Origin: JBAYHN01 sp041666125
GTDB lineage: Bacteria; Patescibacteriota; Gracilibacteria; UBA1369; UM-FILTER-53-11
Reading direction: 5' to 3'
Assembly: GCA_041666125.1 (NCBI GenBank)
Contig: JBAYHN010000001.1
Location: 1 to 40,629, forward strand
DNA: 40,629 nucleotides
The notes beneath the pieces are model-generated. The model was not told the origin of the DNA and did not search any database. It saw only the letters and a program-made list of their open reading frames with translations. A program made the position numbers and the translations under genes. How positions within the stretch are numbered: the first letter of the stretch is position 1; every line of letters starts with the position of its first letter. Shown here piece by piece: positions 1 through 8,500 of the stretch.

Positions 1-1646
1 GTTACCTTGCCATTTCCCGCAGCAGCAGTAACCGATTGAATCTTGCTTGGCGCACTAAATGAAGCATTATTATTTGTAAAATCCGAACTTACTGTTAATT
101 TTCCAACTTCTTTTGCCGGAGCAACATTACCTTGTTTGTCCGTAAGGATTGCGTTTATTGGATATTCGCCAGTGTTCGCAGGAGCAGTTAAAACGCCGCT
201 AAAAATCCCTGAATTCTGAGAATCGGCAGTTAAATCTACTATTATATCGCCAACCGTAACCTGAATTGAAGAAACGTCCGCATCCGAACGAATGCTAATA
301 CCTGTAGTTTCTCCAGGACCCAATTCCTGCTTCTCTATATTAACCTCGCTAATTTGGGCCGGAGTAGTGTCTATTGTTACCGTAACAGGCGTTGACTGAA
401 CTCCACTGCTTCCAACATGGAAAACATGCTGGCCGTCCGTTAAAAGCGGAGTTGTATATGCAAATCTGCCGGAAGAATTTGCCGTAACTTCTGCAATTTG
501 CTGACCATTATCAAAAATTGTAACTCTGGCATTTGGCGAAACCTCACCTTCTATAGCAAGAGTTTTTGAACTATAAGTTCCTGTTGCCGGCTTTGTAATG
601 CGAACTTGGCCTGCACCACCGCCCGGCGCACTTAAAACTTCAATCGTTTTTTCACCTTTAATGGAACCATTATCTTTTTCATGCACCAAAAGTTTTTGAG
701 TTCCGGCCGTTTTAAATGTAAGCCCCAAATCAAATGTCTTTCTGCCCTGATCGCTTGCTTGGAAAGTATATGGGCTTGGGAATTGAGCGGCAGCATCGGT
801 TGGAATAAATACGATTTGCCCAGTGTATGAATTCACAAGAACGCCAGAAGCATCCACGGCTTTAACCGTAAAGCTTATTGTACCGTTAACATTTGCCGTA
901 GCCGGCATATTTTCTATTTCAAATCGCGCAACGGGAGTTACCGCTGCCAAAAGAACCAAATCCGGATCTCCACCAATTGCTTTATAAACACTTTTGGAAG
1001 AGCGAAAGAAAACCACCTTTGCTCTAGAATCAAATGTAACGTCTTCACTTTCGTCTGTTGCAATTAAAATCGAAACTCCAGCGGCAGATGAAGATACATA
1101 AAATGTAGCGTTACCTTTATCGTCCGTGTATGGAGCAATTGCGGTAATTTTATCTTCGCTTCTATTTGAAACGAGTTTTATTTCATGAGATGAAAGGGGA
1201 TTTCCAAATTCATCCGCTATATGAACTTCCACTTTTGAAAAATCAACAGTATCCGCTGCTGCAAAATCCTTACTCACAGAGAGCAAAGACCTGGACTTGC
1301 TTAAATCTCCAGGAAAAACTTGGAATGAAGTTTCTCCAAGATTTAAATTTGTTCTAACATTATAGGTTCCAGCCAATTTAGTTTCTGTATCCGGAAAAAC
1401 TGCACTGGCGTTACCGGAAGAATCCGCAAACGTCGAAACGCTCGCCATTTTTAAATCCGGCTTAGTCACATTAAAAATGACTTTTGTGCCCGCAGGAACG
1501 GAATTTGCTTTTATTACAGTCTCAAAATTTGCGACCGTATCCAGCGCACTAAGTGTGTTCAAATTATTAATAGCAAACACAACCGAGCTTTGCGCCATCA
1601 AAACCAAAGTGGCAAAAACCGTAAGAATTATTTTTATTTTTCTCAT
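1..1646 (-). CDS. Secreted Ig-like/invasin-type surface protein (C-terminus outside window)
   Basis: The reading frame is open from ATG at 1646 to the window edge, about 548 residues with no stop, so the gene is cut at its 3' end. The N-terminus is a signal peptide: MRKIK, a hydrophobic run, then a probable cut after SSVVFA. The rest is a chain of beta-rich Ig-like domains. Repeated phrases such as 'VEVHIADEFGNPLSSHEIKL', 'TDDKGNATFYVSSSAAGVS' and 'FTVKAVDASGVLVNSYTG' resemble bacterial Ig-like group 1 (invasin/intimin) modules. A later segment (ARVTIFDNGQQIAEVTANSSG) resembles another Ig-like fold. Such proteins are exported and usually act in adhesion or form part of the cell surface; the ligand is unknown. 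It diverges from the gene at 1748. The Ig-like export call is solid; the exact domain family is an inference. Confidence 0.8.
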   Translation of the reverse strand, partial: MRKIKIILTVFATLVLMAQSSVVFAINNLNTLSALDTVANFETVIKANSVPAGTKVIFNVTKPDLKMASVSTFADSSGNASAVFPDTETKLAGTYNVRTNLNLGETSFQVFPGDLSKSRSLLSVSKDFAAADTVDFSKVEVHIADEFGNPLSSHEIKLVSNRSEDKITAIAPYTDDKGNATFYVSSSAAGVSILIATDESEDVTFDSRAKVVFFRSSKSVYKAIGGDPDLVLLAAVTPVARFEIENMPATANVNGTISFTVKAVDASGVLVNSYTGQIVFIPTDAAAQFPSPYTFQASDQGRKTFDLGLTFKTAGTQKLLVHEKDNGSIKGEKTIEVLSAPGGGAGQVRITKPATGTYSSKTLAIEGEVSPNARVTIFDNGQQIAEVTANSSGRFAYTTPLLTDGQHVFHVGSSGVQSTPVTVTIDTTPAQISEVNIEKQELGPGETTGISIRSDADVSSIQVTVGDIIVDLTADSQNSGIFSGVLTAPANTGEYPINAILTDKQGNVAPAKEVGKLTVSSDFTNNNASFSAPSKIQSVTAAAGNGKV

Positions 1647-1747
1647 TACTTTTTGTTTTATTTAATCTGAATATGATACTCTTTTTTTAAACAGATTGGA
1701 AGCCTATAATGGTAACCAGAAACTATTATAAATAATTCGTCAATTAT

Positions 1748-2023
1748 ATGAATACCTCAGCCCACTTGCAAAAACTAAGAAATGACGTCCAGTTAATCGA
1801 CAGGGGCATCATTAAGCTCCTTGGGAAAAGATTTAAGGCCACAGAGCAAATTCAAAGCATAAAACGTCAATTAAAGATGCCAATTAACCAGAAAAAGCGA
1901 GAAAAAGAACTTTTGGAGAAATACATAAAGGCGGCAATCAAGCTAAACATACCAACCCCGGTAATAAATAAGCTCTTTAAGGTGGTCTTTTCATATTCAA
2001 AGAAATCTGGTATAATTAGTTGA
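1748..2023 (+). CDS. Chorismate mutase-like protein (AroQ fold)
   Basis: A 91-residue all-helical protein aligns end to end with the mutase domain of E. coli PheA, which converts chorismate to prephenate. R11, R28, K39, R51, E52 and S84 fall at the same numbers as the E. coli active-site residues (seen by hand alignment). Two differ: D48 is Q and the important Q88 is G, so activity may be lost or altered. No other aromatic-pathway gene lies nearby. It ends in TGA just before an RsbW-like ATPase whose extended -10 (TGGTATAAT) lies inside this gene's last codons. ATG 1748 is the natural start; TATAAT at 1705-1710 may be its promoter. The family call is good; catalytic activity is uncertain. Confidence 0.7.
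   Translation: MNTSAHLQKLRNDVQLIDRGIIKLLGKRFKATEQIQSIKRQLKMPINQKKREKELLEKYIKAAIKLNIPTPVINKLFKVVFSYSKKSGIIS
2008..2016 (+). promoter_or_regulatory. Extended -10 promoter of the RsbW-like gene
   Basis: TGG followed by TATAAT lies inside the end of the chorismate-mutase-like gene, 18 bases before ATG 2035. It has the extended -10 form (TGn-TATAAT). Transcription would begin near 2022, giving a leader of about 12 bases without a ribosome-binding site. Confidence 0.55.
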
Positions 2024-2034
2024 ATATTTTGAAT

Positions 2035-2568
2035 ATGGATAAAAACCTACAACAGGGTGGGGAGCCGGTAAAAATCACAATTATAATTCCGACAAACGCA
2101 TATTTTATGTCGGGCATACGTGATTTTACTCTCGCCATGATAAAAAATATGACGAACTTTTCCGAACAGTGGGCCTACAGATTTCAATCTGTGGTAGATG
2201 AGTTATGTAATAACGCGATAGAACATGGCTCACTTCCAAAACAAGAAATCAAAGTTACATTTGTGGATAATCCAGGCGACAGCATTGAAATATTTGTTGA
2301 AGACGCAGGCACCGGAAAAAGCAAACTAAAATCCGGCGAACTCCATAATCTTGTTGCAGAAAGGAGTAAACCAGACTATGCTTTTACAGATATAAGAGGT
2401 AGGGGACTGGCAAAAATAGTTGCCGCATGGACAGACGAATTGGAGTTCGTGGATCTTCCAAACGGAGGTCACAGAGTAAGGGTTAAAAAATACCTAAAAA
2501 ACCCGACACTCTCACAGCCGATTCCGGGTGCCGCATCGCTAGATCCAACGCACGTTGTCTTAAACTAA
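2035..2568 (+). CDS. RsbW/SpoIIAB-type anti-sigma factor ATPase (serine kinase)
   Basis: A 177-residue GHKL ATPase of the HATPase_c_2 type. The N box is DELCNNAIEHG (E56, N60), the G1 box EDAGTG (D90), and the G2 box RGRGLAKI (around 121-128), so the ATP site looks intact. In this family the protein binds a sigma factor and phosphorylates its STAS antagonist on serine, freeing or trapping the sigma factor. The next gene, 31 bases downstream, is exactly such a STAS protein, which supports a partner-switch pair. ATG 2035 was chosen because upstream in-frame TTG codons lack support and the -10 box sits just before. No cognate sigma factor or PP2C phosphatase is in the window, so the target is unknown. 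Confidence 0.85.
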   Translation: MDKNLQQGGEPVKITIIIPTNAYFMSGIRDFTLAMIKNMTNFSEQWAYRFQSVVDELCNNAIEHGSLPKQEIKVTFVDNPGDSIEIFVEDAGTGKSKLKSGELHNLVAERSKPDYAFTDIRGRGLAKIVAAWTDELEFVDLPNGGHRVRVKKYLKNPTLSQPIPGAASLDPTHVVLN

Positions 2569-2599
2569 TTATATAAAATAAATTAATCAAAACTAATAT

Positions 2600-2971
2600 A
2601 TGGCTCAAATAACAATCACAGTCGAGGACATTGCAGGAGTAGCGGCAGACAGGCAAATAAAGCTGGTTAGATTTGCCGGGCAGCTGGACGAAAGCAACGT
2701 AGATGAAAAAGCAAAAGAGATCTACGAGCTTATAAATAAGGCTACTCTGCCATTTTTCATGATCTTTGATTATGAGAAACTGGAATACATGAATAGCAAA
2801 TCGATTGGTTATTTGACCGATTGGTACACTAAACTTTCCGAAAAGAAGGGCGGAATTATTATTGCCAATGCGCGTCCAAACATAATGGATATTTTGCAGG
2901 TTGTAGGCCTTACACAGCTTATTCCATGCGTGGGAACTGTGGATGAAGCCAAAGCTGCTGCAATGAAATAA
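2600..2971 (+). CDS. STAS-domain anti-sigma factor antagonist (RsbV/SpoIIAA-like)
   Basis: A 123-residue single-domain protein with the STAS pattern: a beta strand with 'RFAGQLDESNV' at the N-terminus (compare 'IAGEIDVYSA' in RsbV) and 'MNSKSIGYL' at the phosphorylation loop. S66 aligns with the phospho-serine of RsbV (MDSTGLG), but the preceding Asp is Asn and the glycine two on is Ser, so the loop departs from the canonical form. It follows the RsbW-like kinase and precedes a PrsW-like protease by 11 bases, probably in one operon. In the family, the unphosphorylated form binds the kinase and releases its sigma factor. The fold call is strong; regulation in this organism is inferred. Confidence 0.85.
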   Translation: MAQITITVEDIAGVAADRQIKLVRFAGQLDESNVDEKAKEIYELINKATLPFFMIFDYEKLEYMNSKSIGYLTDWYTKLSEKKGGIIIANARPNIMDILQVVGLTQLIPCVGTVDEAKAAAMK

Positions 2972-2982
2972 CATAAAAATAT

Positions 2983-4266
2983 ATGCCTAGTTGGTTTCCC
3001 ATTGTCGCGAGCACTTTACTTGCGGTTATTCCGGTTATTATTTGGCTTAGAATAATATCAAAAAGAGGAGAAGGTGAAAAAAAGAGTGTCTATATAAAAA
3101 CTTTTTTGGCTGGAACTCTAGCGGTTATTCCTCCTTTTATTTTAATATTCCTTTTTGAGAAGTTTCCCGAATTAAATTTTTACGAAAAGTTAGCGGCAAA
3201 TATAGAACAGGCCGCAACTCTCGCCCTCGTAACAAACATAGCGGTAGCAATAATCGAAGAGCTTGGTAAAAACGCCATAGTAAGAGTAATAGACAAAAAA
3301 CATCCGGAACACGTTCAAACAATCGGTTCTGCGCTTAAATTAAGTATTTGTGCCGGACTTGGATTTTCTTTTGCGGAAAATATTTTCTATTTTTACAACA
3401 TCTGGATGAATTACGGTTATTCGGATTTAATGTCCGCATTTATATTCAGATCTCTATTCACAATGTGTGGACACATGATTTTCTCGGGAATTTTCGGATA
3501 TTACTTTGGAGTTGGGAAATTTGCGGCGGATATTACCGAAGAAGCCAGACTTTCCGGCAAGTGGATGCTGCTTTCCAGAATTCTTGGCAAACTGCCGGGC
3601 AAAAACACATTTACAATGGTGAGGGAACAAATGAATGCGAAAGGTCTAATACTGGCTATAGGAATACATGCGGCATTTAATTCGACCTTGGATTTGGGAA
3701 GCAAGTTGCCGTCAATATTAATAGCGCTAACAGGCGGACTTTTTGTGGCTTATCTTTTTAATGCACAATCTGGACGAATGATATTTAGCATGGGGAAGAG
3801 AAGGGAATCGACTATGGCCGGAAAAGATCAAGACGCTGTAATGGAGCTTCTTGGAATGTGGACTAAAAAAGGCAAATATGAAGAAGTAATGGCCATTTGC
3901 GATCGTTTGCTAAAACGCGATCCAGACAATAATGTCGTAAAATTATTTAAAGCAAAGGCGGCCGATAATCAAAAATTGCGCCAAGTTTATAATTCGCTCA
4001 AAGGCGTTTTTATAAAACAGCAAGCTAGAATACCAACAAAAGACGTGAGCCTCTCTACTTTAAATACGACCGACGAAAAAACGGTACTCGAAGTTATGGA
4101 TATGTGGTTTAAAGAGGGGAATTACAAGCAAGTGCTTACCATTGCAGAAAACTTACTTAAAAGAAATCCGGAAAGTACGGGTGCCAAGCTGCTTTTTCAA
4201 CAGGCGTTGGATAAATCCAAGCTGGAAAGAGTATTCGAATCGCTCGCAAAGCTATTTAGCGATTAA
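2983..4266 (+). CDS. PrsW-type intramembrane protease with C-terminal TPR-like repeats
   Basis: A 427-residue protein. Residues 1-265 hold about seven hydrophobic segments with the glutamate/histidine motifs of PrsW/CPBP membrane proteases: EELGK (E92, E93), GFSFAEN (E132), the H164 helix (MCGHMIFSGIFG) and HAAFN (H229, N233). Bacillus PrsW cuts the anti-sigma factor RsiW at site 1. Residues about 280-330 and 360-425 hold two related helical units ('GKYEEVMAICDRLLKRDPDN' and 'GNYKQVLTIAENLLKRNPES'), each resembling a TPR pair, on a cytoplasmic tail absent from Bacillus PrsW. It closes the operon with the RsbW-like and STAS genes, suggesting the protease is part of the same signalling unit. 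The substrate is unknown. Confidence 0.8.
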   Translation: MPSWFPIVASTLLAVIPVIIWLRIISKRGEGEKKSVYIKTFLAGTLAVIPPFILIFLFEKFPELNFYEKLAANIEQAATLALVTNIAVAIIEELGKNAIVRVIDKKHPEHVQTIGSALKLSICAGLGFSFAENIFYFYNIWMNYGYSDLMSAFIFRSLFTMCGHMIFSGIFGYYFGVGKFAADITEEARLSGKWMLLSRILGKLPGKNTFTMVREQMNAKGLILAIGIHAAFNSTLDLGSKLPSILIALTGGLFVAYLFNAQSGRMIFSMGKRRESTMAGKDQDAVMELLGMWTKKGKYEEVMAICDRLLKRDPDNNVVKLFKAKAADNQKLRQVYNSLKGVFIKQQARIPTKDVSLSTLNTTDEKTVLEVMDMWFKEGNYKQVLTIAENLLKRNPESTGAKLLFQQALDKSKLERVFESLAKLFSD

Positions 4267-4299
4267 AAATTTTAGGAAATAAGGGGGCAATTCTTCTGC

Positions 4300-4305
4300 T
4301 ATAAT
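4300..4305 (+). promoter_or_regulatory. -10 box of leaderless glycosyltransferase mRNA
   Basis: TATAAT lies exactly 6 bases before GTG 4312. The start codon therefore coincides with the expected +1, and no Shine-Dalgarno sequence fits. It supports GTG as the start. Confidence 0.7.
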
Positions 4306-4311
4306 CATCTC

Positions 4312-5421
4312 GTGAAACCACGAGTTGCGATAGTTTGCGATTGGCTTATCTCCCGCGGTGGAGCAGAAAGGGTAATTTCGGAAATTGCCGAGGTTTTTCC
4401 GGATGCCCCCATTTATACCAGCATTTTTAATAAAAATATTTTTCCTGAATTTAAAGATAGAGAAATTCACACTTCTTTTATTCAAAAAATGCCACTGGCG
4501 CAAAAAAAACATCATCTCTACCTGCCTTTTATGCCATATGCATTCGAGCAGTTTGATCTTTCCAAATATGACATTGTTATTTCCAGCTCGCATTCTTGCG
4601 CAAAGGGAATAATCACAAAACCTCAAACATTACACATATGTTATTGCCATTCGCCAATGCGCTATGCGTGGGATAATTGCCATGAATATTTCGCGCAATA
4701 TGGGTTGCCGAAAATTCTCCATTCAAGAGCTAAAAAACTTCTACATGATCTGCGAATTTGGGACAGGCTTTCTGCTGAACGAACGGACTTTTTCGTGACA
4801 AATTCGAGCCATGTCCAAAAACGCATTCAAAAATATTACAGAAAAGAATCAGAAATAATTTATCCTCCGGTTGATACCGAAAAATTCCAGCTTTCAAAAA
4901 AAGAAGGTCAATATTTTTTGGCTGTAGGCAGATTAACTCCATATAAGCGTTTTGACCTGGTGGTAGAGACATTTAACCAGCTACAAATGCCACTTGTAGT
5001 AGTTGGAACGGGAAAAGAAGAAAAGCGCCTGCAAAAGATGGCCGGCAGATTTGTGACAATGCTGGGCCATATTTCCGATGATGAATTATGCGACATGTAT
5101 AAAAAAGCCACTGCTCTAATTTTTCCACAGGTGGAAGATTTTGGAATTATCCCGCTGGAGGCAATGGCTTGTGGAAAGCCTGTAATAGCACTGGGAAGGG
5201 GAGGCGCACTGGAAACCGTAATACCGGGTAAAACGGGACTTTTCTTTGAAAATCAAACTGTTGAAGATCTAAAAAAGACGGTGTTGGAATTCTCTGCATT
5301 AAAATGGGACAGCTCGGAAATAAGAAAACATGCGGAAAAATTCAACAAATCCATATTTAGGGAGAAACTGAAGAATTTCACGGCGGAGAAGTGGGACATA
5401 TGGAGAAAAACCATGGTTTAA
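4312..5421 (+). CDS. Family 4 glycosyltransferase (GT-B fold)
   Basis: A 369-residue protein with the two-Rossmann GT-B layout. The N-terminal half starts 'RVAIVCDWLISRGGAERV', where RGGAER is a typical acceptor-side loop of GT4 enzymes. The C-terminal donor-binding half has 'FLAVGRLTPYKRFDLVVETF', then the E-x7-E motif (E275, E283) in 'EDFGIIPLEAMACGKPVI'. Such enzymes transfer a sugar from a nucleotide or lipid donor to a polysaccharide, lipid or protein. Sugar and acceptor cannot be told. It starts with GTG immediately after a -10 box, so the mRNA is probably leaderless. It sits between the PrsW module and the S-layer-like gene, so surface glycosylation is a reasonable guess. Confidence 0.88.
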   Translation: MKPRVAIVCDWLISRGGAERVISEIAEVFPDAPIYTSIFNKNIFPEFKDREIHTSFIQKMPLAQKKHHLYLPFMPYAFEQFDLSKYDIVISSSHSCAKGIITKPQTLHICYCHSPMRYAWDNCHEYFAQYGLPKILHSRAKKLLHDLRIWDRLSAERTDFFVTNSSHVQKRIQKYYRKESEIIYPPVDTEKFQLSKKEGQYFLAVGRLTPYKRFDLVVETFNQLQMPLVVVGTGKEEKRLQKMAGRFVTMLGHISDDELCDMYKKATALIFPQVEDFGIIPLEAMACGKPVIALGRGGALETVIPGKTGLFFENQTVEDLKKTVLEFSALKWDSSEIRKHAEKFNKSIFREKLKNFTAEKWDIWRKTMV

Positions 5422-5449
5422 CCTGTAATTCTGACATATAACCGACTAC

Positions 5450-5478
5450 TTGACAAGTTTGGCGTATATGCATATAAT
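5450..5478 (+). promoter_or_regulatory. Near-consensus sigma-70 promoter of the S-layer-like gene
   Basis: TTGACA at 5450-5455, a 17-base spacer, and TATAAT at 5473-5478: a perfect match to the housekeeping consensus in both hexamers and spacing. The expected start near 5485 gives a leader of about 25 bases before ATG 5511. This is the strongest promoter seen in the window, as expected for an abundant surface protein. Confidence 0.9.
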
Positions 5479-5510
5479 TAGGCCTTCTTAAATTTAACCT
5501 AAAAAATCAT

Positions 5511-8500
5511 ATGTTAAAACGCATTCTTTCTTCCGGTTTACTTGGTTTACTTCTTTTGACAGCGGTATCTGCACCTTTAACTGCGCAAGCAGCTGGAGGA
5601 AGCGGTGTTCAGGTTAGTTTTGCGACTTCCGCATTTACACCTGAAAACAACCAGTATGCCTCTATTAGCTATGCTGTACGTGGCCCAGATGCGGCCAGCA
5701 ACGTGGCTGTAAAAATATATGAGTCATATGCCGCACCGGCAGGAAGAGTCTGTAATGACACTATCCCGGCAAAGTTTGTTAAATTAATTGATAGTCACTC
5801 AAGCCTAAGTGTTGGTACTTATATTGCCACTTGGTCAGGCTTAAATGCCGCCAATTTGCCTTATCCGGCAGGTAATTATTGCTATACGCTTCGTTGGACT
5901 AATCCAGCGTCAGGCTACACAGGCCTTGCAGAAGGTTTGATTGCATTAAATTCAAGAAACCCGGTCCCAACACCGACTCCAACAACTACACCTACAACTA
6001 CTACGACTCAACCAAGTTCTGCAGATATTACTCACTATGTAAATCCTGCAATTATTGACCCTACTGCAACTCCGGCTCAGTCTGCAACGATTCACTACAC
6101 AGTTAATCGCAGATTTACAACCGGTTTGGAACTTACAATTTTGGACTCAAGCAATCGTCTTGTTGCAAGACCTTTTTCTACAAATGCAGCAGTAGAAGCC
6201 GGTAGCTATTCACAAGTATGGAATGGCAGATACTCAAACGGCACAATTATTGCTGGAACATATAGATATGTATTTACCTCAATTGGAGTACAGATTGGTC
6301 AGGGTAATATTTATGTAGTTCAACAACAGCCACCTTATAATCCGCCAGATGCTCAGCCAACAAGTGCAGATATTACTCACTATGTAAATCCTGCAACTAT
6401 TGACCCGGCTGCGGGCCAATCTACAACAATTTATTACACAGTTAATCGCAGATTAACTACCGGTTTAGAATTAACGGTTATGGACTCAAGCAATCATCTT
6501 GTTGCCAGACCTTTTTCTTCAAACGCTACAGTTGAAGCTAATACATATTCACAACCATGGAACGGCAAATATTCAAATGGCACAATTATTGCCGGAACAT
6601 ATAGATATATATTTACCTCAGCCGGGACACAAATTGGCCAAGGTAATATTTACGTAGTTGAACAAACTTACAATCCAAATCAGGGCAATTTCATTATAAA
6701 CAGCAATGCAAGCCCATCCGAATTCCGCCCAAATAACGGCGAGACTACAACAATTAATTATACAGTAGGTAAAACTGTTTCCAATTTCCGACTGACTGTA
6801 AGAAACCAAAACGGTTCACTTTCACGTGAACTTGTTCCTTCAATGACAAGAACTTCCGGTTCTTACTCTCAGGTTTGGGATGGCAAATTTAACGGCATAG
6901 TTCCAGCTACAGATACTTATACATATGTATTGGAAGCTTATAACGAAACTCCTGTTACAGGTACTGTAAGACTCGTTACAGATACTGTAAATCCACCATA
7001 CGGTAGCGTACCGGTTATTAATGACCTTGGTCCTACACGTACAATTATCGACCCATATGCAACTGATAGCTCAGTAATGACAACTTCTATCCGCTACACG
7101 GTTGATCAGAATGCACAAGTTGATGTCACAATTTTGAATAGCAATATGCAAACTATTCGCAGATTGCTAACTTCTTACAACTCAACAAATGTTACTGCAA
7201 ACAGTTTGCAAACTGTGCTTTGGGACGGTCGCGATAGCAGCAATAACATTGTTGCAGACGCTACTTATACTTATTACATCGAGGCAAGAAACTCTAATGG
7301 TGCAGCAGCAACTCGCATAGGCACAATTACAGTTGCTCCAATCAGCAGAAATGGCAACCCATACAATCCGCCATATTCAACTATGGATGTATACAACTTG
7401 TCGGTAACTCCAAATCCATTTAATCCGGACAACCAGAGCACAAACTTGAGTTTCTCACTCAATCAACAGGCAATGGTTACAGTTACTGTTACAAACAGCA
7501 ACGGATCGTTTGTTAAAACTTTGGCTTCTAACCAAAACTATGGAAGCGGATCAACTAACATTTCATGGAACGGAACAGACTCAAGCGGATCTATTGTGCC
7601 TACAGGAACTTATAACTTCCGCGTAGATGCAAGCAATTCCACTTATGGTTATGACTCCGCAACTGCTTCGGTTTCCGTATCACGTTATGGCTATTCCAAC
7701 TCGGGTGCCATACAAATCATCGACGCAGGAGCTACTCCAAATCCATTTAATCCACGTGCAGGACAAATCACAAGAATCAACTTTAGCGTAAACGTTGCGC
7801 CGACTTCAGTTAGCGTAAAACTTTACCGCGCAAACGGTGACACATTCGTTCGCGATCTTATAGTCCAAAATCTTGGTTCAAATCAATATCGCGTAGAGTG
7901 GAATGGCCAGGATAATTACAACCAATATGTTTCTGATGCTTCTTACATCTACAAGATTGACGTTTATGCTCAGGGACAATACTCACAGAGAACAAACACA
8001 ATCTATGTGAACCAATCAGCAACGGGTTATGCAAATTGCGGTAACTTCGTAGACGTAAAAGCAAAGGACAAATATTTATGCGACGCTCTTGAATTCGTTA
8101 GAACACGCGGTATATTCGCAGGTTACAACGACGCAACTGTTGGAATGGATAGAGTTATAGAAAGAGCCGAGCTTCTTGCAGTAATGCAAAAGGCATTCGG
8201 ATTCTCACTTGATTCATACAACCCTAACTACGATGGAGATCTTGGATATAAAGATTTGGGTAATTCCACATACGAGTGGTACATGCCATATCTTAAAACA
8301 TTCAAACGTTTACAGGTTATGGTTGGCTACCCAGACAGAACTGTTCGCCCAGGAAAAACAATGAACACAGCAGAATTATTCCTAGTGTTCTTAAAGGGTG
8401 CAATTAAAGCTCCAGGCAACGTTACTCACTACACAATACCAAGCCTAAGCTCAGTAGACGAAGCTCCATACATCGACACTCCAATCAATAACAATACTTC

